In this document: positions 9,602 through 18,336 of the stretch, one piece after another
How positions within the stretch are numbered: the first letter of the stretch is position 1
Layout of the letters: each line of letters begins with the position of its first letter
From: Oscillospiraceae bacterium
Lineage (GTDB): Bacteria; Bacillota; Clostridia; Oscillospirales; WRJC01
Direction of reading: 5' to 3'
NCBI GenBank assembly: GCA_009777355.1
Contig: WRMA01000005.1
Span: 1 to 44,021, forward strand
Length of the DNA: 44,021 bases
Notes under the pieces: model-generated
The model's input: only the letters and a program-made list of their open reading frames with translations
What the model was told of the DNA's origin: nothing
Databases searched by the model: none
Program-made: the position numbers and the translations under genes

Positions 9602-9735
9602 CCCTCTTGCAAAATCACGTTACCATGTAGGGGCGGCCATTGGCCGTCCGTCTGAAAAACGTCAAAACTGCGTTGGTTTTGCGGACGCGCAATGCGCGCC
9701 CCTACAATCAGGATTTTAATTTCGCAAGAAGTCTA
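9600..9735. mobile_element. MITE-like palindromic element, GTAGGGGCGG interior, between kinase and regulator
   Basis: Terminal repeats GACCCTCTTGCAAAAT (left) and ATTTCGCAAGAAGTC (right) enclose GTAGGGGCGGCCATTGGCC and GCGCAATGCGCGCCCCTAC arms. The left end supplies the GA of the kinase TGA stop codon. Related copies or fragments lie at 16126-16202 and 31150-31356. Confidence 0.72.
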
Positions 9736-9762
9736 ATAAAATAAAAGGAGATTGGATAACAA

Positions 9763-10443
9763 ATGATGAGCGCTATACTGCTTATAGAGGACAACGCCGT
9801 TATCATGGACTCGAACAGAGAATATTTGGAGATGCAGGGATACGAGGTATGCGCGGCCTTTACGATACGCGGGGGTTTGGAAATTCTTGAAAGCCGCCGG
9901 ATTGACCTGATAATACTGGATATTATGCTGCCGGACGGTTCCGGTATTGACTTTTGCGCTAAAATGCGGGAGAGTTTCAATATCCCGGTTCTTTTTCTGA
10001 CGTGCCTCGACGACGACGACGCGCTGATTGCCGGTCTGAAAGCCGGCGGCGACGAATATATGACGAAGCCCTACAGCCTTGCGGCGCTGTCCGCGCGAAC
10101 CGACGCGCTGCTGAGGAGGGTCAGGATAGAACGTTCGTCCGAGAGAAGCTTCAGTATAGGTCCCCTGACGATAGACTGCGGCAAACGCAGGGTATATCTC
10201 GACGGAGGGGACGCTCTGCTCACGCCTAAAGAATTCGACGTTCTGCTTATGCTTGCCAGGGATATGGGGAGAGGCTTCACGTCCGAAGAAATATATTCCC
10301 GGGTCTGGGGAGACGAACTGTTCGACAGCCGCACCGTTATCGTCCATATTTCGTCTATCAGGAAAAAACTGCGTATGGACGACGAGAGTCCGCTTACGAT
10401 AGCGACCGAAAAACGAAAGTATTATAGTTTGCGCCGGGAATAA
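9763..10443 (+). CDS. OmpR/PhoB-family response regulator
   Basis: A 226-residue two-domain transcription regulator. The receiver has acidic residues near D10, phospho-acceptor D53 in LIILDIMLPDG and the conserved lysine in YMTKPYS. The C-terminal winged helix shows LTPKEFDVLLMLARDMGR and SRTVIVHISSIRKKLR. An AAAGGAGAT site precedes the ATG. It is the likely partner of the histidine kinase 161 bp upstream and of the transporter genes downstream. The second codon is also ATG, so the true start could be one codon later. Confidence 0.93.
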   Translation: MMSAILLIEDNAVIMDSNREYLEMQGYEVCAAFTIRGGLEILESRRIDLIILDIMLPDGSGIDFCAKMRESFNIPVLFLTCLDDDDALIAGLKAGGDEYMTKPYSLAALSARTDALLRRVRIERSSERSFSIGPLTIDCGKRRVYLDGGDALLTPKEFDVLLMLARDMGRGFTSEEIYSRVWGDELFDSRTVIVHISSIRKKLRMDDESPLTIATEKRKYYSLRRE

Positions 10444-10559
10444 TTTCTGTAATAATAAAATAAAAATACGGTCAAATTTTGTTGATTTAACGGTTTCCCG
10501 TTTTAATTATAGTGTATAATTAATAAAATTAATTATATTATAAAGAAAGGTACTGATTA

Positions 10560-12803
10560 TTGAAGATGAGGACGAAACTGTTTAGGATTTCTAAAATTTT
10601 TCGCGCGTTTGCCTTGGCGCTGACGGCGGCCGCGGTAATATCGGCGGCGGGATGCGGGGAAACGGCGGAGACTCCCGGAGGAGTAAACGCCGAAAACGCG
10701 AATATCGGCGCGCTGACCGGTTCTACGGGGGAAATGTTCGTCGAGGCAAACTACCCGGACGCGGGATTGTACCGGTACGATTCGATTCCGGACGCCGTGG
10801 TCGCCCTGAAGAGCGAGAGGCTGGACTATGTTGTTACCGCGTATACTATTGCGCTGGGTTTTGTCCGGAGCAACCCCGACCTTGAAATTATGCCGGGTAT
10901 TCTGGTCGAAGAAGGGGCCGCAATCGCCGTTAAAAAAGACGAAACGCAGCTTTTAAGCGATATTTCGGAGGTTCTGGAGCGTTTCAGAGGAGACGGAACT
11001 CTGGACGATATAATAGAAAGGTGGATTAAAGAAGACGGGGGCGCTTATGAACAGAGGGAAATCCCCGTACATACCGACGCCCCTGTTTTAATGGTCGGAG
11101 TAGCCGCTAACAGGGAGCCTATGTGCTTTATCGAGAGAGGCGGGATTATCGGCCTTGACGCGGAGCTGATTGAGCGCATCGCCTATGAACTGGGCATGAG
11201 GGTGGAATATATGGATATGCAGTTTTCCGCTTTAATAACGGCTCTGGAGAGCGGGCGCGTCGGCGCCGTGATTTCAAACGTGACCCCGACTGAGGAGCGC
11301 AGACTCATGGTAAATTTCACGGAGGATTATTTCAAGAACCCGCAGATTCTGCTGGGAAGAAAGCCTCATGATTCTGATAACGGCGCGCCGCGTACTCTCA
11401 TAATAGAGGAATGGGAGGGGAAAACCATCGGTGTCGTAACCGGAACCGTCAACGACCAGGTAGTAGCCGAGTTTATACCCGGCGCGGTTCCCGCTTACTT
11501 CAACGACGTTACGGACGCGGTACTCGCGCTGAGAAACGGCCGGATAAACGGCGTGCTGACCGATACGGAGGAATTTAAGATATCCGGGCCGAAAAATCCC
11601 GGACTCAGAATACTTGAGCCTTATTTTAACAATACCGACGCCGGTATGCTCGTATCGAAAGAAAAGCCCGAGCTGCTTGCGAAGCTGAACGACTTCATAG
11701 CCCTAATCAAGTCCGACGGCGTATACGACGAAATGTACGACCGCTGGATAGGAGGAGACGAGACTATGCCGTACATACCCGAGGGAAACGGCGAAACGCT
11801 TATATTCGGGACAAGCGGGGTCTCCGATGGTTTCGCTTACTATAAAGACGGGGAAATTGCCGGATTTGATATCGAGTTCGCCAAACGGTTCGCGGCGCAT
11901 GAAGACATGAAGCTTGACATAATTGTCATGGATTTTTCGGGGTTAATCCCCGCCCTTCAAAGCGGGAGGGTAGATTACGCCGCAAGCTGCTTCGCCATCA
12001 CGGAGGAGCGGAAGCAGAGCGCGAATTTTACCGACCCTTATTTCACGACCGCGAGAGCGATAGCCGTGTTTGACCGCAATTCGGACGCGCAAGCCGGGGG
12101 TAATAATGCCGGAGGATTCTGGAACGGTTTAAAGACGAGCTTCGAGCGGAATCTGATACATGAAGGGCGCTGGAAGATGATTGCGGACGGGCTTCGGGTC
12201 AGTATAATAATCACGATTTTTTCTTTCGCGCTGGCGACCCTTCTAGGTTTCGGGGTATGCGCCCTGCGCATGAGCGGATACGGCGTACTCAGAGTTATAG
12301 GCAATATTTACATAACGGTTCTGCGCGGTACTCCGGTCGTCGTTCTGCTGATGATAACTTTTTACGTGATATTCGCCAGGAGCGGCATGAACGGAACTAT
12401 GGTCGCGGTTATCGCCTTCGGATTCAACGGGGCGGCGTTTATCGGCGAAATTATCCGGAGCGCGATTATGACGATAGACAAAGGACAGGTAGAAGCGGCG
12501 CGCAGTATGGGGTTCTCAAGAGCCGGCGCGTTCTTCACGGTGACTTTCCCGCAGGCGGCCAGGGTTGCGTTCCCCGTGTATATGTCCGAGTTTATATCGA
12601 TGTTCAAAATGACTTCGGTCGTAGGTTATATAGCGGTAGTAGACCTGACAAAAGCGGGGGATATAATCAGAAGCCGGACATACGACGCGTTTTTCCCGCT
12701 GATTATGGTCGCCCTGGTATATTTAACCGCGGCTTCCCTGATGATTTGGCTGTTCAACTATATCAGCCGCAGGACAAACAAACGATTGAGGAGGGCGAAA
12801 TAA
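10560..12803 (+). CDS. ABC amino-acid-type transporter permease fused to one complete and two half substrate-binding domains
   Basis: A 747-residue lipoprotein-anchored importer subunit for polar amino acids or similar solutes. The signal peptide ends in a lipobox with C32 (VISAAGC). Residues about 48-157 resemble only the second half of a family-3 binding protein, 174-397 a complete one ([15 protein letters not shown]…[12 protein letters not shown]…IGVVTGT…[12 protein letters not shown]), and 412-505 only a first half ([11 protein letters not shown]…[16 protein letters not shown]). Residues 540-740 are the HisM/GlnP-type permease with [15 protein letters not shown] as the EAA loop. TTG at 10560 fits AAAGAAAGG (spacing 9) better than ATG at 10566. 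The ATPase gene follows after 4 bp. SBP-permease fusions are known; this half-complete-half order is unusual. Confidence 0.9.
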   Translation: MKMRTKLFRISKIFRAFALALTAAAVISAAGCGETAETPGGVNAENANIGALTGSTGEMFVEANYPDAGLYRYDSIPDAVVALKSERLDYVVTAYTIALGFVRSNPDLEIMPGILVEEGAAIAVKKDETQLLSDISEVLERFRGDGTLDDIIERWIKEDGGAYEQREIPVHTDAPVLMVGVAANREPMCFIERGGIIGLDAELIERIAYELGMRVEYMDMQFSALITALESGRVGAVISNVTPTEERRLMVNFTEDYFKNPQILLGRKPHDSDNGAPRTLIIEEWEGKTIGVVTGTVNDQVVAEFIPGAVPAYFNDVTDAVLALRNGRINGVLTDTEEFKISGPKNPGLRILEPYFNNTDAGMLVSKEKPELLAKLNDFIALIKSDGVYDEMYDRWIGGDETMPYIPEGNGETLIFGTSGVSDGFAYYKDGEIAGFDIEFAKRFAAHEDMKLDIIVMDFSGLIPALQSGRVDYAASCFAITEERKQSANFTDPYFTTARAIAVFDRNSDAQAGGNNAGGFWNGLKTSFERNLIHEGRWKMIADGLRVSIIITIFSFALATLLGFGVCALRMSGYGVLRVIGNIYITVLRGTPVVVLLMITFYVIFARSGMNGTMVAVIAFGFNGAAFIGEIIRSAIMTIDKGQVEAARSMGFSRAGAFFTVTFPQAARVAFPVYMSEFISMFKMTSVVGYIAVVDLTKAGDIIRSRTYDAFFPLIMVALVYLTAASLMIWLFNYISRRTNKRLRRAK

Positions 12804-12807
12804 TAAT

Positions 12808-13896
12808 ATGATTACCGTAACTGATTTAAAAAAGAGCTTCGGCAGTCTCGAAGTGATTAAGGGTATTACCGCGACTATAAAAAAGGGCGAGATTATAACT
12901 ATAATCGGCCCGTCGGGAACGGGTAAGAGCACTTTTCTGCGCGCTTTGAATATGCTCGACCCGCCTACCGGGGGTTCGGTTGAGTTCGAGGGAAAAAATC
13001 TCACGGATAAGAAGACCGATATCAACGAAGTCAGAAAGAGAATGGGCATGGTATTCCAGAGTTTTAATTTATTTTCCCATATGAGCGTACTGGATAATCT
13101 ATGCGTCGGGCAGACGAAACTGCTGGGAGTATCCCGTTTAGAAGCCGAAAAAACCGCGCGGGAGCTGCTGTCGACCGTCGGGCTCGCCGAAAAAGCGAAC
13201 GCATACCCCGACGAGTTGTCGGGAGGGCAGAAACAGCGCGCGGCTATCGCCCGGTGTTTGTCTATGAAGCCTGATATTATGCTCTTTGACGAGCCGACGA
13301 GCGCTCTCGACCCGACGATGGTCGGAGAGGTCACGTCGGTAATTAAGCGCCTGGCGCAGAGCGGCATGACGATGGCTATCGTCACCCATGAGATGGAATT
13401 TGCCAGAAACGTTTCAACCCGGGTTATATATATGGACGAGGGGGGAATTTATGAGGAAGGGCCGCCGGAGGTTATTTTCGGTTCGCCCGCGAGGGATAAG
13501 ACGAGGGCGTTTATTAACCGGGTAAAGAGTTACAGATATGAAATAATCTCTGAAAATTATGATTTTATCGAGATGATGAACAATCTTATTCGTTTCTGCG
13601 AAGCGAACGCTTTGAGTAAGGCGAACGCATATAAGGCGCAGCTTACTATTGAGGAACTGGCGAATATTATGCCGAAGTCCGAACCGTCGGAAATCAGCCT
13701 GAGCTTCCCGGAGAATCAAAGCCTGTTTACGGTTACGGCAAGATACGGCGGGGAGAATCTGAATATTCTGGACGATAAAGATAATAAAGATAAAAGAGAT
13801 AAAATGGAAGCGGCGATAATCAAAGGCGGAGCGGACAGCGTTACGCATATGAACGACGGGCAGAATTATCTGACCGTAACGTGGAAATCAAAGTAA
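12808..13896 (+). CDS. Amino-acid ABC transporter ATPase with RsbW-like C-terminal domain
   Basis: A 362-residue protein. Residues 1-240 are a GlnQ/HisP-type ATPase: Walker [10 protein letters not shown] (34-42), Q-loop MVFQSFNLF, signature [13 protein letters not shown], Walker [14 protein letters not shown] and switch VTHEMEFAR. It energises the fused permease encoded just upstream; its GGAGG ribosome site lies in the end of that gene. The extra 120 residues are not normal for this family. [26 protein letters not shown] and the final [15 protein letters not shown] resemble a degenerate HATPase_c_2 (RsbW/SpoIIAB anti-sigma) fold without a clear ATP-lid. The next gene encodes a STAS domain, the natural partner of such folds. 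Tail assignment is inference. Confidence 0.92.
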   Translation: MITVTDLKKSFGSLEVIKGITATIKKGEIITIIGPSGTGKSTFLRALNMLDPPTGGSVEFEGKNLTDKKTDINEVRKRMGMVFQSFNLFSHMSVLDNLCVGQTKLLGVSRLEAEKTARELLSTVGLAEKANAYPDELSGGQKQRAAIARCLSMKPDIMLFDEPTSALDPTMVGEVTSVIKRLAQSGMTMAIVTHEMEFARNVSTRVIYMDEGGIYEEGPPEVIFGSPARDKTRAFINRVKSYRYEIISENYDFIEMMNNLIRFCEANALSKANAYKAQLTIEELANIMPKSEPSEISLSFPENQSLFTVTARYGGENLNILDDKDNKDKRDKMEAAIIKGGADSVTHMNDGQNYLTVTWKSK

Positions 13897-13924
13897 GAAT
13901 TAATTAGGGGGGAGAAAAATATCT

Positions 13925-15481
13925 ATGTCTGATTTAACTTACGACAGCGCCTTAAACGCGGACGAACTGACGATTATTGTCGGAGGAAGGGCAGATTCGG
14001 ACAATTCGAGGGAACTGTCCGAATACTTCGCCGAAGAATGTAAACAGGCTCACGGTTACTTAACGCTGGATTTAGAAAATTTGGAGTATATATCGAGCGC
14101 GGGCCTTCGGGTACTGCTGTCGGTTATTAAAAAAGAGCCGAAACGGGTGAAAGCCGTAAATGTAAGACCCGAGGTATACGATATTCTGGAGATGACGGGG
14201 TTTTCCCAAATGCTCGATACGAGCCGGGCCATGCGCCGGGTTTCGGTCGACGGCTGCGAAAAAATCGGTCAGGGAGGTCAGGGCAGCGTTTACCGTCTTG
14301 ACAAAGACACTATTATAAAAGTGTTCAGCCCGCAGATGCCCCTTGAAGAAATCGAGAAGGAGCGAAGCTCCGCGCAGAAGGCTTTTATGCGCGGGATTCC
14401 GACGGCAATCTCGTACGATATAGTTAAGTGCGGGGACAGTTTCGGCGTGGTATATGAAATGCTCAACGCGGACACGGTAGCGGCGCTGATTAATAAAGAA
14501 CCGGACAAGTTAGAAGATTACGTGAAAGAATATGCGAAGATGGTAAAAAAAGCGCACGGCGTCGATATGTCCGGTTCTGGATTTCCTGATGTAAAGGCGA
14601 TGCGCGGGGGAGGTTTCGAACTGGCGTATATGAACGGTATGCTGAGCAGAGAACAGGCCGACGGGTGCGCCCGGCTTTTCAATACGCTTCCGGAAAGGAC
14701 GACTTTTCTGCACGGCGACATTAATCCGAACAACGTGATGATGCAGGACGGCGAGATGCTGCTGATTGATATGGGCGCGGCCGGGTACGGACACCCTCTT
14801 ATCGACGTTGCGAGCATATATCTGACGACGGGATTTATGGGAAGGCAGGGAAAGAGTCTGGGAGACAAAGTAACGGGAGCGACAAACCCGCTCTCTCCGG
14901 AGCGTTCCGTTCGTATATGGGAAATTTTTATCCGCGAATACTTCGGAACCGACGACAGGGAAACGCTTGAATCTATCGAATATCAATGCGAGACCTTTAC
15001 CCTTCTCACGAGCGTATTTATTTTCACGTTCGGCGCGCAGATGGGTATGGCGCCGGAGCTTACGGAATCTTCCCGAAGAATGTGCGAAAAAATGCTTTTC
15101 CCGAAGATAGAGGAACGGCTGAGGAATATAAAGCCGGACGGAAAGCTCCGAGGGGATTACGCCGACGCCGCGGCGCAGACCGGTGAAAAAACTCCGGAAG
15201 CCCAGGAGCAAAAGAAGAGCCTTCTCGATAAAATATTGGGGAAACGTAAAAAGCCGGAGGCGTCAGCCGCAAAATTAATAACGGCGGACAGCAAAATCAG
15301 GGATATTATAGAAAACGAAGCGGCGAAATCCATACTGGAGCGTAATATTCCGGGGATAACGGAGAACAGTCAGCTTAAAATGGCGTACGGCATGACGCTC
15401 CGCGCCTTGCAGAAATTCCCGCAGGCAAAGATTTCAAAGGAGCGGCTCGACGAAATAGAAAAAGAATTCGCCGGGTTGTAA
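13925..15481 (+). CDS. STAS domain - APH-like kinase fusion with C-terminal helical domain
   Basis: A 518-residue three-part protein. Residues 1-105 are a STAS/anti-anti-sigma domain with LENLEYISSAGLRVLLSV, where S58 lines up with the phosphorylated serine of SpoIIAA. Residues about 110-400 are a protein-kinase/aminoglycoside-phosphotransferase-like fold: IGQGGQGSVYRL glycine loop, IIKVF lysine, FLHGDINPNNVMM catalytic loop and LLIDMGAAG metal site. After a charged linker (400-445), residues 450-518 form a small helical domain. It recalls the Fibrobacter/Clostridia paralogous kinase family TIGR02172 (from memory). A strong GGGGGGAG site precedes the ATG, 28 bp after the ATPase gene. It probably regulates the transporter through partner switching; substrate unknown. 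Confidence 0.83.
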   Translation: MSDLTYDSALNADELTIIVGGRADSDNSRELSEYFAEECKQAHGYLTLDLENLEYISSAGLRVLLSVIKKEPKRVKAVNVRPEVYDILEMTGFSQMLDTSRAMRRVSVDGCEKIGQGGQGSVYRLDKDTIIKVFSPQMPLEEIEKERSSAQKAFMRGIPTAISYDIVKCGDSFGVVYEMLNADTVAALINKEPDKLEDYVKEYAKMVKKAHGVDMSGSGFPDVKAMRGGGFELAYMNGMLSREQADGCARLFNTLPERTTFLHGDINPNNVMMQDGEMLLIDMGAAGYGHPLIDVASIYLTTGFMGRQGKSLGDKVTGATNPLSPERSVRIWEIFIREYFGTDDRETLESIEYQCETFTLLTSVFIFTFGAQMGMAPELTESSRRMCEKMLFPKIEERLRNIKPDGKLRGDYADAAAQTGEKTPEAQEQKKSLLDKILGKRKKPEASAAKLITADSKIRDIIENEAAKSILERNIPGITENSQLKMAYGMTLRALQKFPQAKISKERLDEIEKEFAGL

Positions 15482-15551
15482 TATAAATAACAATCATAAA
15501 AAACAAAAAATAATTATTTTTATATTTATATTTTCAGGAGGATAAGGATAA

Positions 15552-16118
15552 ATGATGAAACTTTATAAATTCAGGGGTTTGCTGTTAATACTGCTTACGG
15601 CGGCGCTGCTCGCCGGCTGTTCGGGAGACGGAAAACCCGCGTCGGCGGATATTTTTGATACGCTTACCGGCGATACGTATCATTTAAAGGGAACTTTCGG
15701 CGGGATAACGATGGAGGCTTACTGCAAAGACGGAATGACGGCTATGATAATCGAGGACAGTTCGGGAGACGTTACCCGCATGATTAACAGAGACGGCAAA
15801 AATCACGGGATAAACGACGCCGAAAGATTGATGTATATTTATGAAGCGGACGAACCGCCGAGCGTCGCGCTGCCGTCCGCGGACCTCGCCTATGTAGTGA
15901 GCGGAGAAAGCGATTTCAACGGGAAAACGCTGCCTTACGACGAATATTCAGACGGCGGCGAGGTTAAAGTATGGCTCTTTATCGACGGAAACTCGCTTGC
16001 GGGCCTGCGTATTCTTGAAGACGGCGAATCGAACGACATAACAATACTGATTTTGGACAAGAACGTTCCGGACGGGGTGTTCGACCTGCCGGAAGGATAC
16101 GACGAAACGGAGATATAA
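15552..16118 (+). CDS. Small lipoprotein of unknown function
   Basis: A 188-residue exported lipoprotein. The signal peptide LLLILLTAALLAGC ends in a lipobox with a cysteine near residue 23. The mature part (TGDTYHLKGTFGG…MEAYCKDGMTAMI…) is beta-rich, ending in VPDGVFDLPEGYD, a pattern seen in LolA-like or outer-leaflet carrier folds (weak resemblance only). An AGGAGG site precedes two tandem ATG codons. It closes the kinase/transporter cluster, 70 bp after the STAS-kinase gene, and may be a membrane sensor or stability factor for it. Function not recognised. Confidence 0.78.
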   Translation: MMKLYKFRGLLLILLTAALLAGCSGDGKPASADIFDTLTGDTYHLKGTFGGITMEAYCKDGMTAMIIEDSSGDVTRMINRDGKNHGINDAERLMYIYEADEPPSVALPSADLAYVVSGESDFNGKTLPYDEYSDGGEVKVWLFIDGNSLAGLRILEDGESNDITILILDKNVPDGVFDLPEGYDETEI

Positions 16119-16125
16119 ATTGCGG

Positions 16126-16202
16126 CGTCGAAACTGCGTTGATTTTGCGGACGCGCAATGCGCGCCCCTACAATCAAGATTTCAATTTCGCAAGAGGTCT
16201 AA
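16126..16202. repeat. Right-half fragment of the 9600-type MITE-like element
   Basis: AAACTGCGTTGATTTTGCGG, the GCGCAATGCGCGCCCCTAC arm and the ATTTCGCAAGAGGTCTAA end match the right half of the 9600-9735 copy. The left arm is missing, so this copy looks truncated next to the lipoprotein gene. Confidence 0.65.
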
Positions 16203-16208
16203 CATACA

Positions 16209-16234
16209 AAAACCCCCGTAAAACCGGGGGTTTT
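16209..16234. terminator. Bidirectional intrinsic terminator
   Basis: AAAACCCCCG and CGGGGGTTTT form a 10-bp stem with a 6-nt loop, with T tracts on both strands. It lies 8 bp past the tRNA-His 3' end on the minus strand and can also end the lipoprotein transcript on the plus strand. Confidence 0.85.
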
Positions 16235-16241
16235 AAATTTA

Positions 16242-16319
16242 TGGGGTGAACGACGGAAGTCGAATCCGCGACCTTCAGGGCCACAACCTGACGCTCTAAC
16301 CGACTGAGCTACGCCCACC
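16242..16319 (-). tRNA. tRNA-His (anticodon GTG)
   Basis: A full cloverleaf on the minus strand: acceptor GTGGGCG/CGTTCAC, D arm GCTC…GAGC, anticodon stem TCAGG/CCTGA with loop TTGTGGC (anticodon GTG), T arm GCGGA/TCCGT with loop TTCGACT. The encoded extra G at position -1 opposite C73 is the identity mark of tRNA-His. CCA is encoded. It has its own consensus promoter and a terminator, and lies directly downstream of queH, whose pathway modifies this GUN-anticodon tRNA. Confidence 0.96.
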
Positions 16320-16351
16320 GTTTTATTTTTGCGAACCAACGCAACTCTCAC

Positions 16352-16380
16352 ATTATATCATATTACCGCGTCCGTGTCAA
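16352..16380 (-). promoter_or_regulatory. Consensus sigma-A promoter for tRNA-His
   Basis: Minus strand TTGACA, 17-bp spacer and TATAAT, all consensus, 33 bp before the tRNA 5' end. The tRNA can therefore be transcribed independently of queH. Confidence 0.85.
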
Positions 16381-16398
16381 TACAAAATTTAAAATATT

Positions 16399-16935
16399 TT
16401 ATTTTTGATTTTTATATTCAGCTTTATATCTGTCGTATTCGCTGAATATGCAGCCGCAGTATTTCTGCATATATAAACTTTTCTCTTTCGCCCGTTTCTG
16501 CCCTTCTCTGAAATTCCCCCTGAAATCGCCGGGGAAAAATTCGACGCCGTATTTCCGCGAATATTTCTCCCCGGTCTCTTTTATTTTTTCGCGGTTCTGA
16601 TACGGACTGCAAAGCAGCGTCGTCGAAAACATATTAAACCCATTTATTTTCGCGCGCTTTGCCGTTTCTTCGAGCCGGATATCATAACAATACGCGCAGC
16701 GTTCGTCCGGATTTAACCCGATAAAATCCATGAGCCCGTAAAAATCTTCTGTAATCAGCCGGATATTATTTTCAAACGCATAATCCGACAAACAGTCAAG
16801 CCTTGATTTATATTCCGAAAACGGGTGAATATTCGGATTATACCAAAAGCAGGACAGTTCAAATTCAGAGACGAACGGCTCCGTACATATAAGACACGGA
16901 GCGCAGCAGACGTGCGTTAAAATCTTATATTTCAT
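16399..16935 (-). CDS. queH: Epoxyqueuosine reductase QueH
   Basis: QueH (DUF208) carries out the last step of queuosine synthesis, reducing epoxyqueuosine at position 34 of GUN-anticodon tRNAs (His, Asp, Asn, Tyr). The 178-residue protein has the family cysteines in order: HVCCAPC at the N-terminus (C10, C11, C14), ERCAYCYDIRLEETA in the middle and YMQKYCGCIFSE near the end, which hold the iron-sulfur cluster and second metal. It sits between a ComFB-like gene (19 bp upstream) and tRNA-His (downstream, same strand). No strong ribosome site is seen, and the start is taken at the HVCC-proximal methionine. Confidence 0.92.
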   Translation of the reverse strand: MKYKILTHVCCAPCLICTEPFVSEFELSCFWYNPNIHPFSEYKSRLDCLSDYAFENNIRLITEDFYGLMDFIGLNPDERCAYCYDIRLEETAKRAKINGFNMFSTTLLCSPYQNREKIKETGEKYSRKYGVEFFPGDFRGNFREGQKRAKEKSLYMQKYCGCIFSEYDRYKAEYKNQK

Positions 16936-16954
16936 TAAATTTAATATTTTATTC

Positions 16955-17578
16955 TTAATTTTTCGGTTTCGGTATAATTTCGCCGATTCTTCTGAATTCC
17001 GCGGGTTCAGAACGATTGCGGGTTGACGCGTCGTAAACGGGCGCGTCGTGCATAGGCGTTTGTTTCACCAGTTCGACGGCTTTGAAAACGGCCGCGGTGA
17101 TTTTCGTCCGCATCTCTATATTCAGCAGATTATTCGCTTTTCTGATAAGCTCCCCCTGTTCGGACGTCGCGTAATACGACGGAAACTCGTTTAAAGCCAG
17201 CGCGCATATGTCATAAAAGCATTTTTCGCATCTGCAAACGTCCGGTATATGCTTCAGCGAAGCGACCGTTTCTTCAATCACAGCGTCTTCGAGAGTGTTT
17301 TTCAGATAATATTTCGACTGCGTTCCGAGGTCTTTTGATTTATACGGATTATACCCGCGCTCTTCTTTTACTGTTTCTCTTGTTTCTATTATCCCTTCAG
17401 GTTCTCTTATTTCTTTTATCTGTTCTATTTCTCCGGATTTTCCAATTTCAACGCCGCCGTCAAGACCGCCGTTTTCTTCTTCCGGAGGTACTTCCGAACT
17501 TATAAATCTCCGGACGACCGACGCCGAACCCTCTCTCGCGTTAAAATCGGCTGATAATTTATTTTTCTTCGCTGACAA
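16955..17578 (-). CDS. ComFB-like protein with disordered N-terminus
   Basis: A 207-residue protein. Residues 1-85 are charged and low-complexity, probably disordered. Residues about 88-165 resemble late-competence ComFB (PF10719): NTLEDAVIEETVASL, then VCRCEKCFYDICALALNEFPSYYATSEQGEL. ComFB folds into a small helical domain of uncertain role; some homologues bind cyclic dinucleotides or metal. The TTG start is supported by GGGAGG nine bases upstream and overlaps the end of parA by 20 bp, so the two are translationally coupled. An alternative is a chromosome- or cell-pole-associated partner of the ParA protein. Confidence 0.75.
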   Translation of the reverse strand: MSAKKNKLSADFNAREGSASVVRRFISSEVPPEEENGGLDGGVEIGKSGEIEQIKEIREPEGIIETRETVKEERGYNPYKSKDLGTQSKYYLKNTLEDAVIEETVASLKHIPDVCRCEKCFYDICALALNEFPSYYATSEQGELIRKANNLLNIEMRTKITAAVFKAVELVKQTPMHDAPVYDASTRNRSEPAEFRRIGEIIPKPKN

Positions 17579-18323
17579 TTCTGTCTACCTCCCGGGCAAG
17601 TTTTTTGTACGCGTTCGCGCCGGAGAAATTCTCCTCGGCAAAATCTCCGACGGGGAGTCCGGCGATTGCCGCGTTTGAAAATTTTACGCTTCTTTTCACC
17701 ACTATATTCAAATACGGGAAATTATCCTGGATTTTGTCCAGAACCATTCTCGCGTGCTTCGTTCTCGGGTCGTACATAGTTATTATAGTTCCCAAAAATC
17801 TTATTCTTTTATTATATTTTCTTATATCGCCCAAAGTCTGGTCTATGATTTCCAGTCCTTTGTACGACAGAAACGACGGTTCTACCGGGACAATCACATA
17901 ATCCGAAGCCATAAAAGAATTTACCGTTAAAATCCCGAGCGACGGCATATTGTCTATAATCGCGTAATCGTAATATTCCGATACTTCCCTCAGTTTTTCC
18001 CTCATCACGTACTCCCGGTTCATAAACGGGATAATCTCGATTTCCGCGACCGACAAATCTATCGACGCGGGAATTATATCGACGTTTTCGAGACCCGTTC
18101 TTATTATCACGTCTTTTGCCGAACACTTGCGGGTTATGAGATGATACGCGCTCTGTTCGAACTGCGCCGGGTCGAATTTCAGATATATAGTAAGCGACGC
18201 CTGAGGGTCGAGGTCGACGAGAAGAACGCTTCTCCCCATTTTTCCCAGTTCGGCGGCAAGATTCAGCGTCGACGTCGTTTTCCCCACCCCGCCTTTATTA
18301 TTTGCAATAGAAATAACTTTCAT
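17559..18323 (-). CDS. ParA/Soj-family ATPase
   Basis: A 254-residue Walker-type ATPase of the ParA/MinD group. The deviant Walker A NNKGGVGKTT (residues 8-17), VLLVDLDPQASLT (Walker A') and DYAIIDNMPSLG (Walker B) are intact. Such proteins position DNA or protein cargo on the nucleoid. There is no ParB gene or parS site here; the overlapping gene is ComFB-like, so this may be an orphan ParA with a different cargo rather than the main chromosome-partition protein. A 22-bp perfect palindrome lies just upstream. Confidence 0.9.
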   Translation of the reverse strand: MKVISIANNKGGVGKTTSTLNLAAELGKMGRSVLLVDLDPQASLTIYLKFDPAQFEQSAYHLITRKCSAKDVIIRTGLENVDIIPASIDLSVAEIEIIPFMNREYVMREKLREVSEYYDYAIIDNMPSLGILTVNSFMASDYVIVPVEPSFLSYKGLEIIDQTLGDIRKYNKRIRFLGTIITMYDPRTKHARMVLDKIQDNFPYLNIVVKRSVKFSNAAIAGLPVGDFAEENFSGANAYKKLAREVDRIVSEEK

Positions 18324-18336
18324 ATCCGTACCAAAC

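Noticed and set aside
10444-10560. A missing first lobe of the initial binding domain encoded upstream of 10560
   Set aside because: The 116-bp gap is AT-rich and non-coding, and the lipobox signal peptide is directly joined to the half domain, so the half is not a start-site error.
12257-12811. 184-residue plus-strand ORF in another frame of the permease
   Set aside because: Arg/Tyr-rich out-of-frame translation of the permease; the permease frame has clear transmembrane and EAA motifs.
12723-13385. 220-residue minus-strand ORF over the ABC ATPase
   Set aside because: Shadow of the well-supported ATPase frame, without a ribosome site or family motif.
14510-15211. 233-residue ORF on the minus strand inside the STAS-kinase gene
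   Set aside because: It lies wholly antisense to a gene with clear kinase motifs, is Arg/His-rich in the way of reverse-strand shadows, and has no recognisable domain.
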